A program made the position numbers and the translations under genes. 64,000 nucleotides of DNA from JAMHWF01 sp964371405 (GTDB lineage: Bacteria > Pseudomonadota > Gammaproteobacteria > Burkholderiales > Burkholderiaceae_C): positions 45,460 to 109,459 of the forward strand of contig CAYJLV010000008.1 of the NCBI GenBank assembly GCA_964371405.1, in the 5' to 3' direction. The notes under the pieces are model-generated. The model was given only the letters and a program-made list of their open reading frames with translations, was not told the DNA's origin and did no database searches. This document shows positions 8,748 through 17,309 of this stretch, one piece after another (within the stretch, counting starts at the first letter, position 1; the number at the start of each line of letters is the position of its first letter).

Positions 8748-9233
8748 ATGAATGCCGTCGACCTGCTGATCGATCAGCACCACCAGATCGAATCGCGCAT
8801 GAAGCAGTTGCTCGCCGCCGAGCAGCCTGCCGAGCGCGCCAAGCTGTTCGCTCAAGTCGGCGATCACCTGACGGTGCACATCGCTTCGGAGGAGCAAGTG
8901 TTCTACCCGGCGGTGAAGGCGGCGCGCACGCAAGACGTGCTGCTCGAATCTCTCGAGGAGCACTTGTCTCTCAAACGGCTGCTCGCCGACCTCGTGGCCA
9001 TGAACGCCGACGACCAGACTTTCGAGCCCAAGTTCGAGGTGCTCAGGGAACAGACCGAACACCACCATCGCGAGGAAGAGGACGACCTGTTCCCGAAGGT
9101 GCGGCGCATGCTTGATGAGCGCCGCCTCGGCGCGCTCGGCGACGAGATGATGGCGCTGCAGAAGTCGCTGCGGCGCGCCGGCGATCCGCGCGAGAACGTG
9201 GTCGACGAGACCGGTCGCGCAGCGCCGCTGTAG
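8748..9233 (+). CDS. Hemerythrin HHE-domain protein
   Basis: 161 residues forming a four-helix hemerythrin-type bundle. Likely di-iron ligands are His11 or His12 (DQHHQ), His44 and Glu48 (HIASEEQ), His72 (EEHLSL), and a His106/His107 plus Glu111 cluster in EHHHREEEDDLFP. Such proteins bind oxygen, NO or iron in the cytoplasm and are often stress-related. The start at 8748 (MNAVDLLIDQHH) follows GGAAAGGG; the longer Arg-rich upstream extension looks non-coding. It lies 74 bases after the LapA-like gene on the same strand and converges on the pirin gene. Confidence 0.88.
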   Translation: MNAVDLLIDQHHQIESRMKQLLAAEQPAERAKLFAQVGDHLTVHIASEEQVFYPAVKAARTQDVLLESLEEHLSLKRLLADLVAMNADDQTFEPKFEVLREQTEHHHREEEDDLFPKVRRMLDERRLGALGDEMMALQKSLRRAGDPRENVVDETGRAAPL

Positions 9234-9244
9234 ACGGGCCGCCG

Positions 9245-10132
9245 TCAGCCGGTGAAGCGGCCGGCGCGGAAGTCCTCGACGGCGTCGAAGATCTGCTGCT
9301 GCGTGTTCATCACGAACGGGCCGTACTGCGCGATCGGCTCGCCGAGCGGCCGTCCGGCGACGAGCAGCGCTCGCGCCGGCGCGTCGCCGGCGGCTCGCAG
9401 TGCGACGCCGTCGCCCTCGTTCTTCAGGATCGCCATGCGCTGCGCGGGCACAGCCGCGTCGCCGACGCCGAGCGCGCCGCGGTAGACCCAGACAAAGGCG
9501 TTGTGCGCCGCCGGCAGTGCCTGGCGGAACGTCGCGCCGGGTGCGAAATGCAGGTCGAGGTAGAGCGGCTCGGTCACATCGCGCTGCATCGCGCCGGCCA
9601 CGCCGTGGCTCGTGCCGGCGATGGCGCGCACCGTCACGCCCTCGGGTGTCGTGAACTCGGGGATCGCGTCGCTCTGGATGTCGCGGTACCACGGCGCGCG
9701 CATCTTGTCGGCGGCCGGCAGGTTGAGCCAGAGCTGGAAGCCCTCCATGCGCCCCTGTTCCTGCTCGGGCAGCTCGGAATGAACGATGCCGCGGCCCGCA
9801 GTCATCCACTGCACACCGCCGTTGCAGAGCAGGCCCTCGTGGCCGACGCTGTCGCGGTGGCGCATGCGCCCGGCGATCATGTAGGTGACGGTCTCGAAGC
9901 CGCGGTGCGGGTGGTCGGGAAAGCCGCCGATGTAGTCGTCGGGGTCGTCGGTGCCGAACGCGTCGAGCATCAGGAACGGGTCGAGCCGGCGCTGCAGCGG
10001 CTGCGTCAGCACGCGCGTCAGCTTGACGCTGGCGCCGTCGGACGTGGCCTGCCCGGCGACCAGGCGCTCCACGCCGCGCGGGTGCGCGACGGTCTCGGCT
10101 TGCAGCGGTGCGCGGTCGAGCGTCGTGGTCAT
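9245..10132 (-). CDS. Pirin-family protein
   Basis: 295 residues with the double-cupin pirin fold. The N-terminal cupin carries FPDHPHRGFET at about residues 71-81 and GRGIVHSE at 113-120, giving metal ligands His74, His76, His118 and Glu120. The C-terminal cupin is divergent, as usual. Bacterial pirins act as quercetinase-like dioxygenases or as redox-sensing regulators; which applies here is unknown. The start at 10132 has a good CAGGAG ribosome site. It is 47 bases downstream of azoR on the same strand, so both are probably transcribed from the promoter divergent to the LysR-type gene. Confidence 0.9.
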   Translation of the reverse strand: MTTTLDRAPLQAETVAHPRGVERLVAGQATSDGASVKLTRVLTQPLQRRLDPFLMLDAFGTDDPDDYIGGFPDHPHRGFETVTYMIAGRMRHRDSVGHEGLLCNGGVQWMTAGRGIVHSELPEQEQGRMEGFQLWLNLPAADKMRAPWYRDIQSDAIPEFTTPEGVTVRAIAGTSHGVAGAMQRDVTEPLYLDLHFAPGATFRQALPAAHNAFVWVYRGALGVGDAAVPAQRMAILKNEGDGVALRAAGDAPARALLVAGRPLGEPIAQYGPFVMNTQQQIFDAVEDFRAGRFTG

Positions 10133-10179
10133 GGCAACTCCTGGGTCGAGATCCATCGTAGCGGCGGCGGCGCGTCCCT

Positions 10180-10782
10180 TCAGGCGACCACGGCGTCGTC
10201 GATCTGCGCCTCGGCGGCGGCGATCGATTGCTGCTCGGCCTCGGGCCCGAGCGCCAGCCCTTCGGCATAGACGAGCTGCAGCTGCGTCATGCCGAGGAAG
10301 CCGAGCACCGCCTGCAGGTAGGGGACCTGGGTGTCGGCGGGCGTGCCGCGGTACTTGCCGCCGCGCGTCAGCGCGAGGTAGACCTTCTTGCCGGTCAGCA
10401 GCCCTTCGGGGCCGCGGTCGGTGTAGCGGAAGGTGGTGCCGGCGCGCGCGATCGCGTCGATCCAGTTCTTCAGTTGCGCCGGCACGCCGAAGTTGTACAT
10501 CGGCACGCCGAGCACGACGACATCGGCGGCCTGGATCTCGGCGATCAGCGCGTCGTCGAGCGCAACGCGAGCCGCCTGCTCGGGCGTGCGCTGGCCTTGC
10601 GGCGTGAACAGCGCCTGCAGCGCGGCGTCGTCGAGCGCCGGAAGCGGCGCCTTTCCGAGGTCGCGCAGCGTGACGCGGGCGTCGGGGGTTGCGGCGCGCA
10701 GCCGCTCGACGATGCGCTTGGCGAGGCGACTCGAATGCGAACTGGTGGCGCGGGCACTGGAGTGAATCTGCAGGATGTTCAT
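10180..10782 (-). CDS. azoR: FMN-dependent NADH-azoreductase
   Basis: 200 residues, the typical AzoR length. The flavodoxin-like fold begins MNILQIHSSAR; the FMN-binding loops PMYNFG (residues 94-99) and TRGG (139-142) are intact. The enzyme reduces quinones and azo compounds with NADH, protecting against electrophile and thiol stress. It heads an apparent azoR-pirin operon and is divergent from a LysR-family regulator 110 bases away, a common arrangement in which the regulator controls the reductase. A spaced inverted repeat lies between the two genes (10820-10860). Confidence 0.92.
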   Translation of the reverse strand: MNILQIHSSARATSSHSSRLAKRIVERLRAATPDARVTLRDLGKAPLPALDDAALQALFTPQGQRTPEQAARVALDDALIAEIQAADVVVLGVPMYNFGVPAQLKNWIDAIARAGTTFRYTDRGPEGLLTGKKVYLALTRGGKYRGTPADTQVPYLQAVLGFLGMTQLQLVYAEGLALGPEAEQQSIAAAEAQIDDAVVA

Positions 10783-10819
10783 GGCGGTGACCTTCGGGCT
10801 TGGGGATGACTGAACTCTA

Positions 10820-10860
10820 GTTATCCCGAAATCGATCCGGAAGACCTTGAAATGGATAAC
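10820..10860. promoter_or_regulatory. Spaced inverted repeat in the azoR/lysR intergenic region
   Basis: GTTATCC at 10820-10826 and its exact complement GGATAAC at 10854-10860 are separated by 27 bases. The pair sits in the middle of the 110-base divergent promoter region, where a LysR-family tetramer would be expected to bind. It is AT-rich compared with the surroundings. Operator role is inferred from position. Confidence 0.45.
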
Positions 10861-10892
10861 ATTGTTCCGTCAAAGCAGCCAATGGGGGTGCC

Positions 10893-11873
10893 GTGACCTT
10901 GGAGCCGAACGATCTCCTGCTCTTCGCGCGCGTGGTCGACGAGGGCAGCTTCAGCCGCGCCGGCGAGCGGCTCGGTCTGCCGAAATCGACGGTGTCGCGC
11001 CGCCTTGCCGCACTTGAAGCAAAGCTGGGTGAGCGCTTGCTGTTGCGTACAACCCGCAAACTTAATGTGACGGCCTTCGGCCACAGCGTGCTGGCGCATG
11101 CGCGCCAGATCGTCGACGAGGTCGAGGCTGCCGGTGCGCTGGCGCAGCACCGGCAGGCCGAACCGAGCGGGCGGCTGCGCGTGTCGATGCCGGCCGATCT
11201 GGCGCAAGTCGTGCTCGCGCCGCGGCTGGCGCGCTTCGTCGCCGAGCATCCGGCGATCGAGCTCGACCTTGACCTGTCGGCGCGTCGCGTCGACCTCATC
11301 GGCGAGAGCTACGACCTCGCGATCCGCATGGGCGAGCTGCCTGACGACGCCTCGCTCGCCGCGCGCCGCATCGCCGTCTTCAGCGGCGGCCTGTATGCGG
11401 CGCCCGACTACCTGGCGCGGCGCGGCACGCCCGCCATGCCGGCCGACCTGCCGCAGCACGACGCGCTGCTGCTGCGCTCGCGCAGCGGCGAGCCGCTACC
11501 GTGGAACTTGAACTGCGGCGACACGCACTGGAGAGGAGCGCCGCGTACGCGAGTGCTCGCTAACGCGCCCGAGTTGTTGATCCGTCTGGCGCGACTCGGC
11601 GTCGGCATCGCCGGCGTGCCGACCCATTTCGCCGAGCCCTATGTTCAGCGCGGCGAACTGGCGCGGGTGCTGCCGGATTGGCGCCTGCCGCCGGCGGCGG
11701 CCTGGGCCGTGTTCCCCGGTCGGCGCCTGATGCCGGCGCGCACGCGCGTCTTTCTCGATGCTCTGGCCGATGAGTTCTCCGACGCGCGCTGCCAGGCGGT
11801 GCTGGAGCGCGAGGCGCCGACGATCGCGCCGGCTGCGCCCCCTCTCCCACCCGTCGGGAGAGGGCCGGGGTGA
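10893..11873 (+). CDS. LysR-family transcriptional regulator
   Basis: 326 residues. The N-terminal winged helix-turn-helix is at about residues 5-62 (GSFSRAGERLGLPKSTVSRR holds the recognition helix), followed by a LysR substrate domain (GRLRVSMPADL onward). The start is a GTG at 10893; no better ATG exists in frame before the helix-turn-helix. Divergent from azoR-pirin, which it probably regulates in response to quinones or other electrophiles; this is inferred from the arrangement. The last about 15 residues (APPLPPVGRGPG) are translated from a REP-like palindrome, and the stop codon lies inside that repeat, so the C-terminus has been altered by the repeat. Confidence 0.9.
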   Translation: MTLEPNDLLLFARVVDEGSFSRAGERLGLPKSTVSRRLAALEAKLGERLLLRTTRKLNVTAFGHSVLAHARQIVDEVEAAGALAQHRQAEPSGRLRVSMPADLAQVVLAPRLARFVAEHPAIELDLDLSARRVDLIGESYDLAIRMGELPDDASLAARRIAVFSGGLYAAPDYLARRGTPAMPADLPQHDALLLRSRSGEPLPWNLNCGDTHWRGAPRTRVLANAPELLIRLARLGVGIAGVPTHFAEPYVQRGELARVLPDWRLPPAAAWAVFPGRRLMPARTRVFLDALADEFSDARCQAVLEREAPTIAPAAPPLPPVGRGPG

Positions 11874-11876
11874 GGG
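11840..11876. repeat. REP-like palindrome at the 3' end of the LysR-type gene
   Basis: CCCTCTCCC (11840-11848) and GGGAGAGGG (11856-11864) form a perfect 9-bp stem, followed by a GGTGAGGG tail that contains the stop codon of the LysR-type gene. Two more copies of the family lie at 26683-26755. Such elements are scattered in many high-GC proteobacteria. Confidence 0.75.
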
Positions 11877-11907
11877 GGAGGGCTGCGGGCCGCGCGCCTC
11901 GGGCGAC

Positions 11908-14900
11908 TCAACCCGCGCCGGCCGGCGCGGCGCCGCCGTGGTGCGGCCGGCGCAGCCGGCGCACGATCGCCTGCACGGCGTCGTCGACGTAGGTGAACAG
12001 CACCGGGATCACGAGCAGGCTGAGGAAGGTCGACGTGATCAGCCCGCCGATCACGACGATGGCCATCGGCGCGCGGAAGCTCGGATCGACGCCGATGCCC
12101 AGCGCGATCGGCATCATGCCGGCGCCCATCGCGATCGTCGTCATCACGATCGGCCGCGCGCGCTTGCGGCAGGCGTCGAGCACCGCGGCCAGGCGCGCCA
12201 TGCCGAACTCGCGGCGCGCCATGATGGCGTACTCGATCAGCAGGATCGAGTTCTTCGTCGCAATGCCCATCAGCATGATCAGTCCGATCATCGACGGCAT
12301 CGACAGCGCGGTCTGCGTCAGGAACAGCGCGAGGAAGGCGCCGGGGATCGACAGCACCAGTGCCGCGAGAATCGTCACCGGCTGCACGAAGTCCTTGAAC
12401 AGCAGCACGAGCACGATGTAGATGCACAGTACGCCGGTCAGCATCGCGAGGCTGAAGCTCTCGAACAGCTCGGCCATCGCCTCGGCGTCGCCGACGCTGG
12501 TCTGGATCACGCCGGGCGGCAGCTTGGCCAGGCTCGGCAGCGCGAGCGCCCGTTTCTCGACTTCACCCAGCGGCTGCTGGTTCAACTCGATCTCGAAGTT
12601 GATGTTGCGCAGGCGGTCGTAGCGGTTGATCTCGGCCGGACCGCTGTCCATCGAGATCTCGGCCACGTTCGACAGCGGTACCGGCCCGCGCGCGCCCGGC
12701 ACCGGCAGCCGCGACAGCACGTCGATGTCCTGGCGTGCACCGGCGGCCAGCCGCACCACGATCGGCACCTGGCGCTGGCTGAGGTTGAGTTTGGCGAGGC
12801 CCTGGTCGTAGTCGCCGGTGGTGGCGACGCGCAGCGTCTCGGCGATCGCGGCCGAGGAGACTCCCAGGTCTGCGGCGCGCGCGAAGTCGGGGCGCACGAT
12901 CAGCTCGGGCCGCACCAGGCTCGCCGTCGACGTCACGGCGCCGATGCCGGGAATGGTGCGCAGCTCGCGCTCGACGCGCGCGCCGTGCGCCGCGAGCGCG
13001 GCGCCGTCCTCGCCGGCGAGCACCAGCACATACTTCTCGCTCGACGCGCCGAGGCCGACCTTGACGCGCGCGCCCGCCACCAAGACCAGCGCGTCGCGCA
13101 GCTGGGCCTCGATCTCCTGCTTCGACAGGCCGGCGCGTTCGTTGCGGTGCGTCATGTTGATCGTCAGCACCGCCTTGCGCACCTCGGCCGCGCCTTTCGG
13201 CGCGAACGGATCCGCGCCGGCGTTGCCGCCGCCGATTGCCGTGTAGACCAGCTTGACTTGCGAATTGCGCTGCACGATCTCGCGCGCCTGTTCGGCGGCG
13301 GCGCGGGTCTGGCGGAACGTGCTGCCCGGCGGCAGCGTGACCGTGACCTGCGTCTGCGACAGGTCGTCGGGCGGGATGAAGCCGGTCGCCAGCAGCGGCA
13401 CCAGCATGAACGAGCCGACGAGGAAGGCGGCGGCGGCGATCACGGTGAGCACGCGGTGGCGCAGGCACGCCTGCACCCAGCGCATGTAGATCGTGATCCA
13501 GCGCGGCTCGGCGGCCTGGTCGCGGCCGGGCTTGGGCGGGCGCAGGATGTAGGCCGCCATCATTGGCGTGAGCATGCGCGCGACGACGAGCGAGAAGAAG
13601 ACGGCGATCGCGGCCGTCCAGCCGAACTGGACGAAGAACTTGCCCGCGATGCCGCTCATGAAGGCCGTCGGCAAAAAGACGGCGATCAGCGTGAACGTCG
13701 TCGCGATGACGGCCAGCCCGATCTCGTCGGCCGCCTCCATTGCTGCCTGGAACGGTGATTTACCCATGCGCAGATGGCGCATGATGTTCTCGATTTCGAC
13801 GATGGCGTCGTCGACCAGGATGCCGACGACGAGCGACAGCGACAGCAGCGTGACGACGTTGATCGTGAAGCCCATCAGGTGCATCACGAAGAAGGTCGGG
13901 ATCGCCGACAGCGGCAGTGCCACGGCCGAGACGAAAGTGGCTCGGCCGTCGCGCAGGAACAGGAACACGACGAGCACGGCGAGCGCCGCGCCCTCGAAGA
14001 GCAGCTTCAACGAGCCTTCGTAGTTCTCGACCACCGGGTCGACGAAGTTGAACGCCTCGGTGATCGTGATCTCGGGATGCCCGGCCTCGAGCTTGCCGAG
14101 CGCGGCGCGCACGCCGTCGGTCACGTCGATCTCGCCGGCGCCGCGCGAGCGCACGATCTCGAAGCCGACGACCGGCTGGCCGTCGAGCAGCGCCGCCGAG
14201 CGTTGCTCGGCGACGGTGTCGGCGACCGTCGCGACTTGGTCGAGGCGGATGCGCCGGCCGTCGCGCAGCGCGATCTGCAGCGCGGCCAGCTCGCCGGCCG
14301 AGCGCACGGTGGCCAGCGTGCGCACCGACTGCTCGGCGCCGCCGAGGTCGGCGCGGCCGCCCGGCGCGTCCTGCTGCATGCGGCGCAACTGCTGCGAGAT
14401 GTCGGCCGCCGTCGCGCCGAGCGCGAGCAGGCGCGCCGGGTCGAGCTCGACGGCGACTTCGCGCGTCGCGCCGCCGACGCGTGCGACGGCGCCGACGCCG
14501 CGCACCGCGAGCAGCGCCTTCGTCACCTGGTTGTCGACGAACCAGGAGAGCGCCTCGTCGTCCATGCGCCCCGAGGCGACGGTGTAGGTCAGGATCGGCG
14601 TGCCGGCGAGGTCGACCTTCTGGATCACCGGATCGCGCAGGTCGGCCGGCAGGTCGGAGCGCACGCGCGCGACGGCGTCGCGCACGTCGTTGACGGCCTC
14701 CTGCGTCGGCTTCTCGAGGCGGAACTCGACGGTCAGCACGGCCGCGCCGTCCTGCAGCGTCGTGTAGATGTGCTTGAGGCCCTGCACCGTGGCGAGCGAG
14801 TTCTCGATCTTGCGCGCGACTTCCGTCTCGAGCTGCGCCGGCGACGCGCCGGGCAGTGACGCCGTTACCGTGACCATCGGCAGATCGATGTCGGGGAAGT

Positions 14901-15006
14901 TCTGGACCTTCATCGCCCGAAAGCTCATCAGGCCCGCCACGGTGAGCATGACGAACAGCAGCACCGACGGGATCGGGTTGCGGATCGACCAGGTCGAGAC
15001 GCTCAT
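11908..15006 (-). CDS. RND-family efflux permease
   Basis: 1032 residues, normal for a hydrophobe/amphiphile exporter of the AcrB/HAE1 type. It begins with the usual cytoplasmic start and first helix (IPSVLLFVMLTVAGLMSF), has two large periplasmic loops, and carries the proton-relay Asp pair in helix 4 (GILVDDAIVEIENI). The second half repeats the helix pattern (GLIMLMGIATKNSILLIEY). It uses proton import to expel drugs or other small molecules from the periplasm. Its ATG overlaps the adaptor stop (ATGA), so the pair is co-translated. No outer-membrane channel gene is next to it; an unlinked TolC-type channel must serve. It converges on the LysR-type gene. Confidence 0.93.
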   Translation of the reverse strand: MSVSTWSIRNPIPSVLLFVMLTVAGLMSFRAMKVQNFPDIDLPMVTVTASLPGASPAQLETEVARKIENSLATVQGLKHIYTTLQDGAAVLTVEFRLEKPTQEAVNDVRDAVARVRSDLPADLRDPVIQKVDLAGTPILTYTVASGRMDDEALSWFVDNQVTKALLAVRGVGAVARVGGATREVAVELDPARLLALGATAADISQQLRRMQQDAPGGRADLGGAEQSVRTLATVRSAGELAALQIALRDGRRIRLDQVATVADTVAEQRSAALLDGQPVVGFEIVRSRGAGEIDVTDGVRAALGKLEAGHPEITITEAFNFVDPVVENYEGSLKLLFEGAALAVLVVFLFLRDGRATFVSAVALPLSAIPTFFVMHLMGFTINVVTLLSLSLVVGILVDDAIVEIENIMRHLRMGKSPFQAAMEAADEIGLAVIATTFTLIAVFLPTAFMSGIAGKFFVQFGWTAAIAVFFSLVVARMLTPMMAAYILRPPKPGRDQAAEPRWITIYMRWVQACLRHRVLTVIAAAAFLVGSFMLVPLLATGFIPPDDLSQTQVTVTLPPGSTFRQTRAAAEQAREIVQRNSQVKLVYTAIGGGNAGADPFAPKGAAEVRKAVLTINMTHRNERAGLSKQEIEAQLRDALVLVAGARVKVGLGASSEKYVLVLAGEDGAALAAHGARVERELRTIPGIGAVTSTASLVRPELIVRPDFARAADLGVSSAAIAETLRVATTGDYDQGLAKLNLSQRQVPIVVRLAAGARQDIDVLSRLPVPGARGPVPLSNVAEISMDSGPAEINRYDRLRNINFEIELNQQPLGEVEKRALALPSLAKLPPGVIQTSVGDAEAMAELFESFSLAMLTGVLCIYIVLVLLFKDFVQPVTILAALVLSIPGAFLALFLTQTALSMPSMIGLIMLMGIATKNSILLIEYAIMARREFGMARLAAVLDACRKRARPIVMTTIAMGAGMMPIALGIGVDPSFRAPMAIVVIGGLITSTFLSLLVIPVLFTYVDDAVQAIVRRLRRPHHGGAAPAGAG

Positions 15007-16148
15007 CGTGCGCCCTGCGCGGCGGCTTCGGCGATGCGCACCGTGTCGCCGTCGACGAGAAAGCCGCCGCCGGCGGCGACGACGCGCGCCGCGGCGTCGA
15101 GGCCGCCGGTGATCTCGATGCGCTCGCCGATGCGCCGGCCGGTGCCGACCTTGGTCTGCGTCACCTTCGAGTCGGCGCCGACGCGCAGCACGTAGGCGAA
15201 GCCGTCGCGCAACTGCACCGCGCTCTGCGGCAGCGTCAGCGCCGGCGTGCTGCCGAGATCGAACTCGCCGCGCGCGAACATGCCGGCACGCGCCGCCGGC
15301 GCCGCGGCCAGGTCGACGTAGGCGATGCCGTTGAGCGTCTGCGCGTCGATCGTCGGCGCGAGCATGCGCAGCTTGCCGGCGACGATGACGCCGCCGGGCA
15401 GGTGCAGCGTGGCGGGCAGGCCGGGCTTGAGGCGAACGAGGTCGTCGGCCGGCACTTCGGCGCGCCATTCCAGCCGCCCGCGCCGGATCAGGCGGAACAG
15501 CTCCTGCCCTGCGGGCAGCACGGCACCGACCGTCGCGCTGCGCGCCGAGATGACGCCGTCGTCGGGCGCAACGACGCGCGTCTGCCCCAGCCGCAACTGC
15601 TGCACCGTCGCCGCGGCGCGCTGCGCCTCGAGCCGCGCCTGCGCGGTGCGCTCGGCGGTCAGGTACTGCTCGATCTGCTGCTTGCTCAGCGCCCCGCTGG
15701 CGGCGAGGTCGCGCGCGCGCTGCGCATTCGCGGCGGCCTCGGTGAGCGCCGCCTCGGCCTCGGCGACGGCGGCGCGGATCTGCGCCGCGTCGGCCTCGAC
15801 GGTGGCCGACGCGAACGTGGCCAGCACCTGGCCGCGCTTGACGGCGTCGCCGACGTTGACGCGCACTTCGGCGAGCCGCAGGCCGTTGGCCTCGGTGCCG
15901 ACGCTGGCCTCCTGCCAGGCGGCGATGTTGCCGTTGGCGGCCAGGCGCAGCGGCAGCGCCTCGCTGCGCGGCGTGGTGGTCGTGACGGTGAGCGCCGGCT
16001 TTGCGTCGGGCTCGGCGGGGGTCTTCGATGCGACATCGGCGCGCGCGCCGAGCAGCACCACGGTGGCCGCGATGGCGGCGACAGCGGCCCCCGCGGCCAG
16101 CAGCCAGCGCAGGCGCGACGCACGCGGGGCGGCAGTCGAGGGGGTCAT
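15003..16148 (-). CDS. RND efflux periplasmic adaptor (membrane fusion protein)
   Basis: 381 residues. One N-terminal membrane anchor (about residues 14-34, LRWLLAAGAAVAAIAATVVLL) leads into a barrel-lipoyl-hairpin protein: lipoyl half VRVNVGDAVKRGQVLATF, a long alanine-rich hairpin (about 115-175), the second lipoyl half ending VISARSATVGAVLPAG, then beta-barrel and membrane-proximal domains. It links the RND permease to an outer-membrane channel. The start at 16148 excludes an Arg-rich extension. Its stop overlaps the permease start by ATGA. A candidate operator and a TAGAGT -10 lie 65-91 bases upstream. Confidence 0.92.
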   Translation of the reverse strand: MTPSTAAPRASRLRWLLAAGAAVAAIAATVVLLGARADVASKTPAEPDAKPALTVTTTTPRSEALPLRLAANGNIAAWQEASVGTEANGLRLAEVRVNVGDAVKRGQVLATFASATVEADAAQIRAAVAEAEAALTEAAANAQRARDLAASGALSKQQIEQYLTAERTAQARLEAQRAAATVQQLRLGQTRVVAPDDGVISARSATVGAVLPAGQELFRLIRRGRLEWRAEVPADDLVRLKPGLPATLHLPGGVIVAGKLRMLAPTIDAQTLNGIAYVDLAAAPAARAGMFARGEFDLGSTPALTLPQSAVQLRDGFAYVLRVGADSKVTQTKVGTGRRIGERIEITGGLDAAARVVAAGGGFLVDGDTVRIAEAAAQGAR

Positions 16149-16212
16149 GAGGGGCGCTTCCTGTTGTTCGGGTTTGTCGCCGGCACGCGCGCAGCGGCGC
16201 GCAAAGAGGCGA

Positions 16213-16239
16213 ACTCTACGCGGCAAATGTTTCGCCGCG
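16213..16239 (-). promoter_or_regulatory. Candidate operator and -10 for the RND pump operon
   Basis: An inverted repeat, CGCGGC (16219-16224) with GCCGCG (16234-16239) around an almost symmetrical AT-rich centre AAATGTTTC, directly adjoins TAGAGT (read on the minus strand, 16213-16218), a plausible -10. A repressor bound here would cover the promoter spacer, the classic arrangement for TetR-type control of efflux genes. No regulator gene is adjacent. No convincing -35 was seen. Confidence 0.4.
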
Positions 16240-16256
16240 ATTTCGTCGTCAGTGTG

Positions 16257-17309
16257 TCACGCGACGCGGTGAAACCACAGCAGGGACAGCAGCGCAGCGA
16301 GCGTCGTCAGCGCTGCGGCGGCGGCGGTGAACAGCGCCGTGATCTCGGTCTCGCGCTTCTCGAACACCAGCTTGGCATTGAGCATCTGGTAGACCTTGGT
16401 CAGGTCGGGCGCGCTGCCGGCGTAGTAGTACTCGCCGCGCGTCAGGTTGGCGATCGTCTTGAGCGACTCCTCGTCGAGGCGCACGCGCATCGACCAGCCT
16501 TCGGTGCGCAGGATCTCGCCGTCGGCGGTGCCGATGCCGACGGTGTAGATGCGCACGCCGCGGTCGGCGGCCAGCCGCGCGGCCTCGATCGGATCGGGAC
16601 CCGTCGTCGTCTGGCCGTCGGTCAGCAAGATGATGACGGCCGACGGATACGAGCCCGCCGGCACCGGCTTGAACGGCGCCTTGGCGCCGTCGTTGAGCGG
16701 CGGCCGGTCGAGCGACATCGCCCCGGCGCCGCCGCCGCGCCGTGCGTTTGCGGACGCCAGGTCGATGCCTGCGTCCGGGAAGATCGTCGCGAGCGAGACG
16801 ACGATGGCGCTGCCGATCGCCGTGGCGCGCTGGAGCTGGAAGCGGTCGATCGCGGCGAGCAGGTCTTCCTTGTTGTGCGTCGGCGGTTGCACGAGTTGCG
16901 CCGTGCCGGCGAACGACACGATGGCGACGCGCGTGTTGCGCGGCTGATCGGCGATGAAGGTGCGCGCCGCCTCCTGCGCCGCCGTGATGCGGTTGGGCTT
17001 GACGTCTTCGGCCAGCATGCTGCGCGAGATGTCCATCGCGAGTACGACCAGGTCGTGCTGCGACGGCAGCGTCACGATGGCGGTCGGCCGCGCGATCGCG
17101 ACGAGGGCCAGCGTGAGCGCGACGAGCATCAGCAGCGGCGGCACGTGGCGGCGCACGCGCGAACCCGCGCCGATCGCCTCGCGCACCAGGCTCAGGCTGG
17201 CGTAGCGCAACGCCGCCTTCTTGCGGCGGCGCAGCAGCCAGACGTAGAGCGCGACCAGCAGCGGCAGCGCCGCCAGCAGCACAAGCGCCTCGGGCCAGAG
17301 GAACTTCAT
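16257..17309 (-). CDS. VWA-domain membrane protein of a MoxR/DUF58 operon
   Basis: 350 residues. Membrane helices are at about 6-24 and 57-73, with another at the C-terminus (about 322-345); between them is a von Willebrand A domain with an intact metal-ion site, DISRSM (Asp93, Ser95, Ser97), and a later TDGQTTTG. This is the layout of BatA-type proteins, with the domain probably facing the periplasm. Third gene of a MoxR-DUF58-VWA operon, overlapping the DUF58 stop by ATGA. Such operons are thought to act as ATPase-driven chaperones for assembling metal enzymes or envelope proteins; the client here is unknown. No batB, batC or batD partner is seen. Confidence 0.88.
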   Translation of the reverse strand: MKFLWPEALVLLAALPLLVALYVWLLRRRKKAALRYASLSLVREAIGAGSRVRRHVPPLLMLVALTLALVAIARPTAIVTLPSQHDLVVLAMDISRSMLAEDVKPNRITAAQEAARTFIADQPRNTRVAIVSFAGTAQLVQPPTHNKEDLLAAIDRFQLQRATAIGSAIVVSLATIFPDAGIDLASANARRGGGAGAMSLDRPPLNDGAKAPFKPVPAGSYPSAVIILLTDGQTTTGPDPIEAARLAADRGVRIYTVGIGTADGEILRTEGWSMRVRLDEESLKTIANLTRGEYYYAGSAPDLTKVYQMLNAKLVFEKRETEITALFTAAAAALTTLAALLSLLWFHRVA

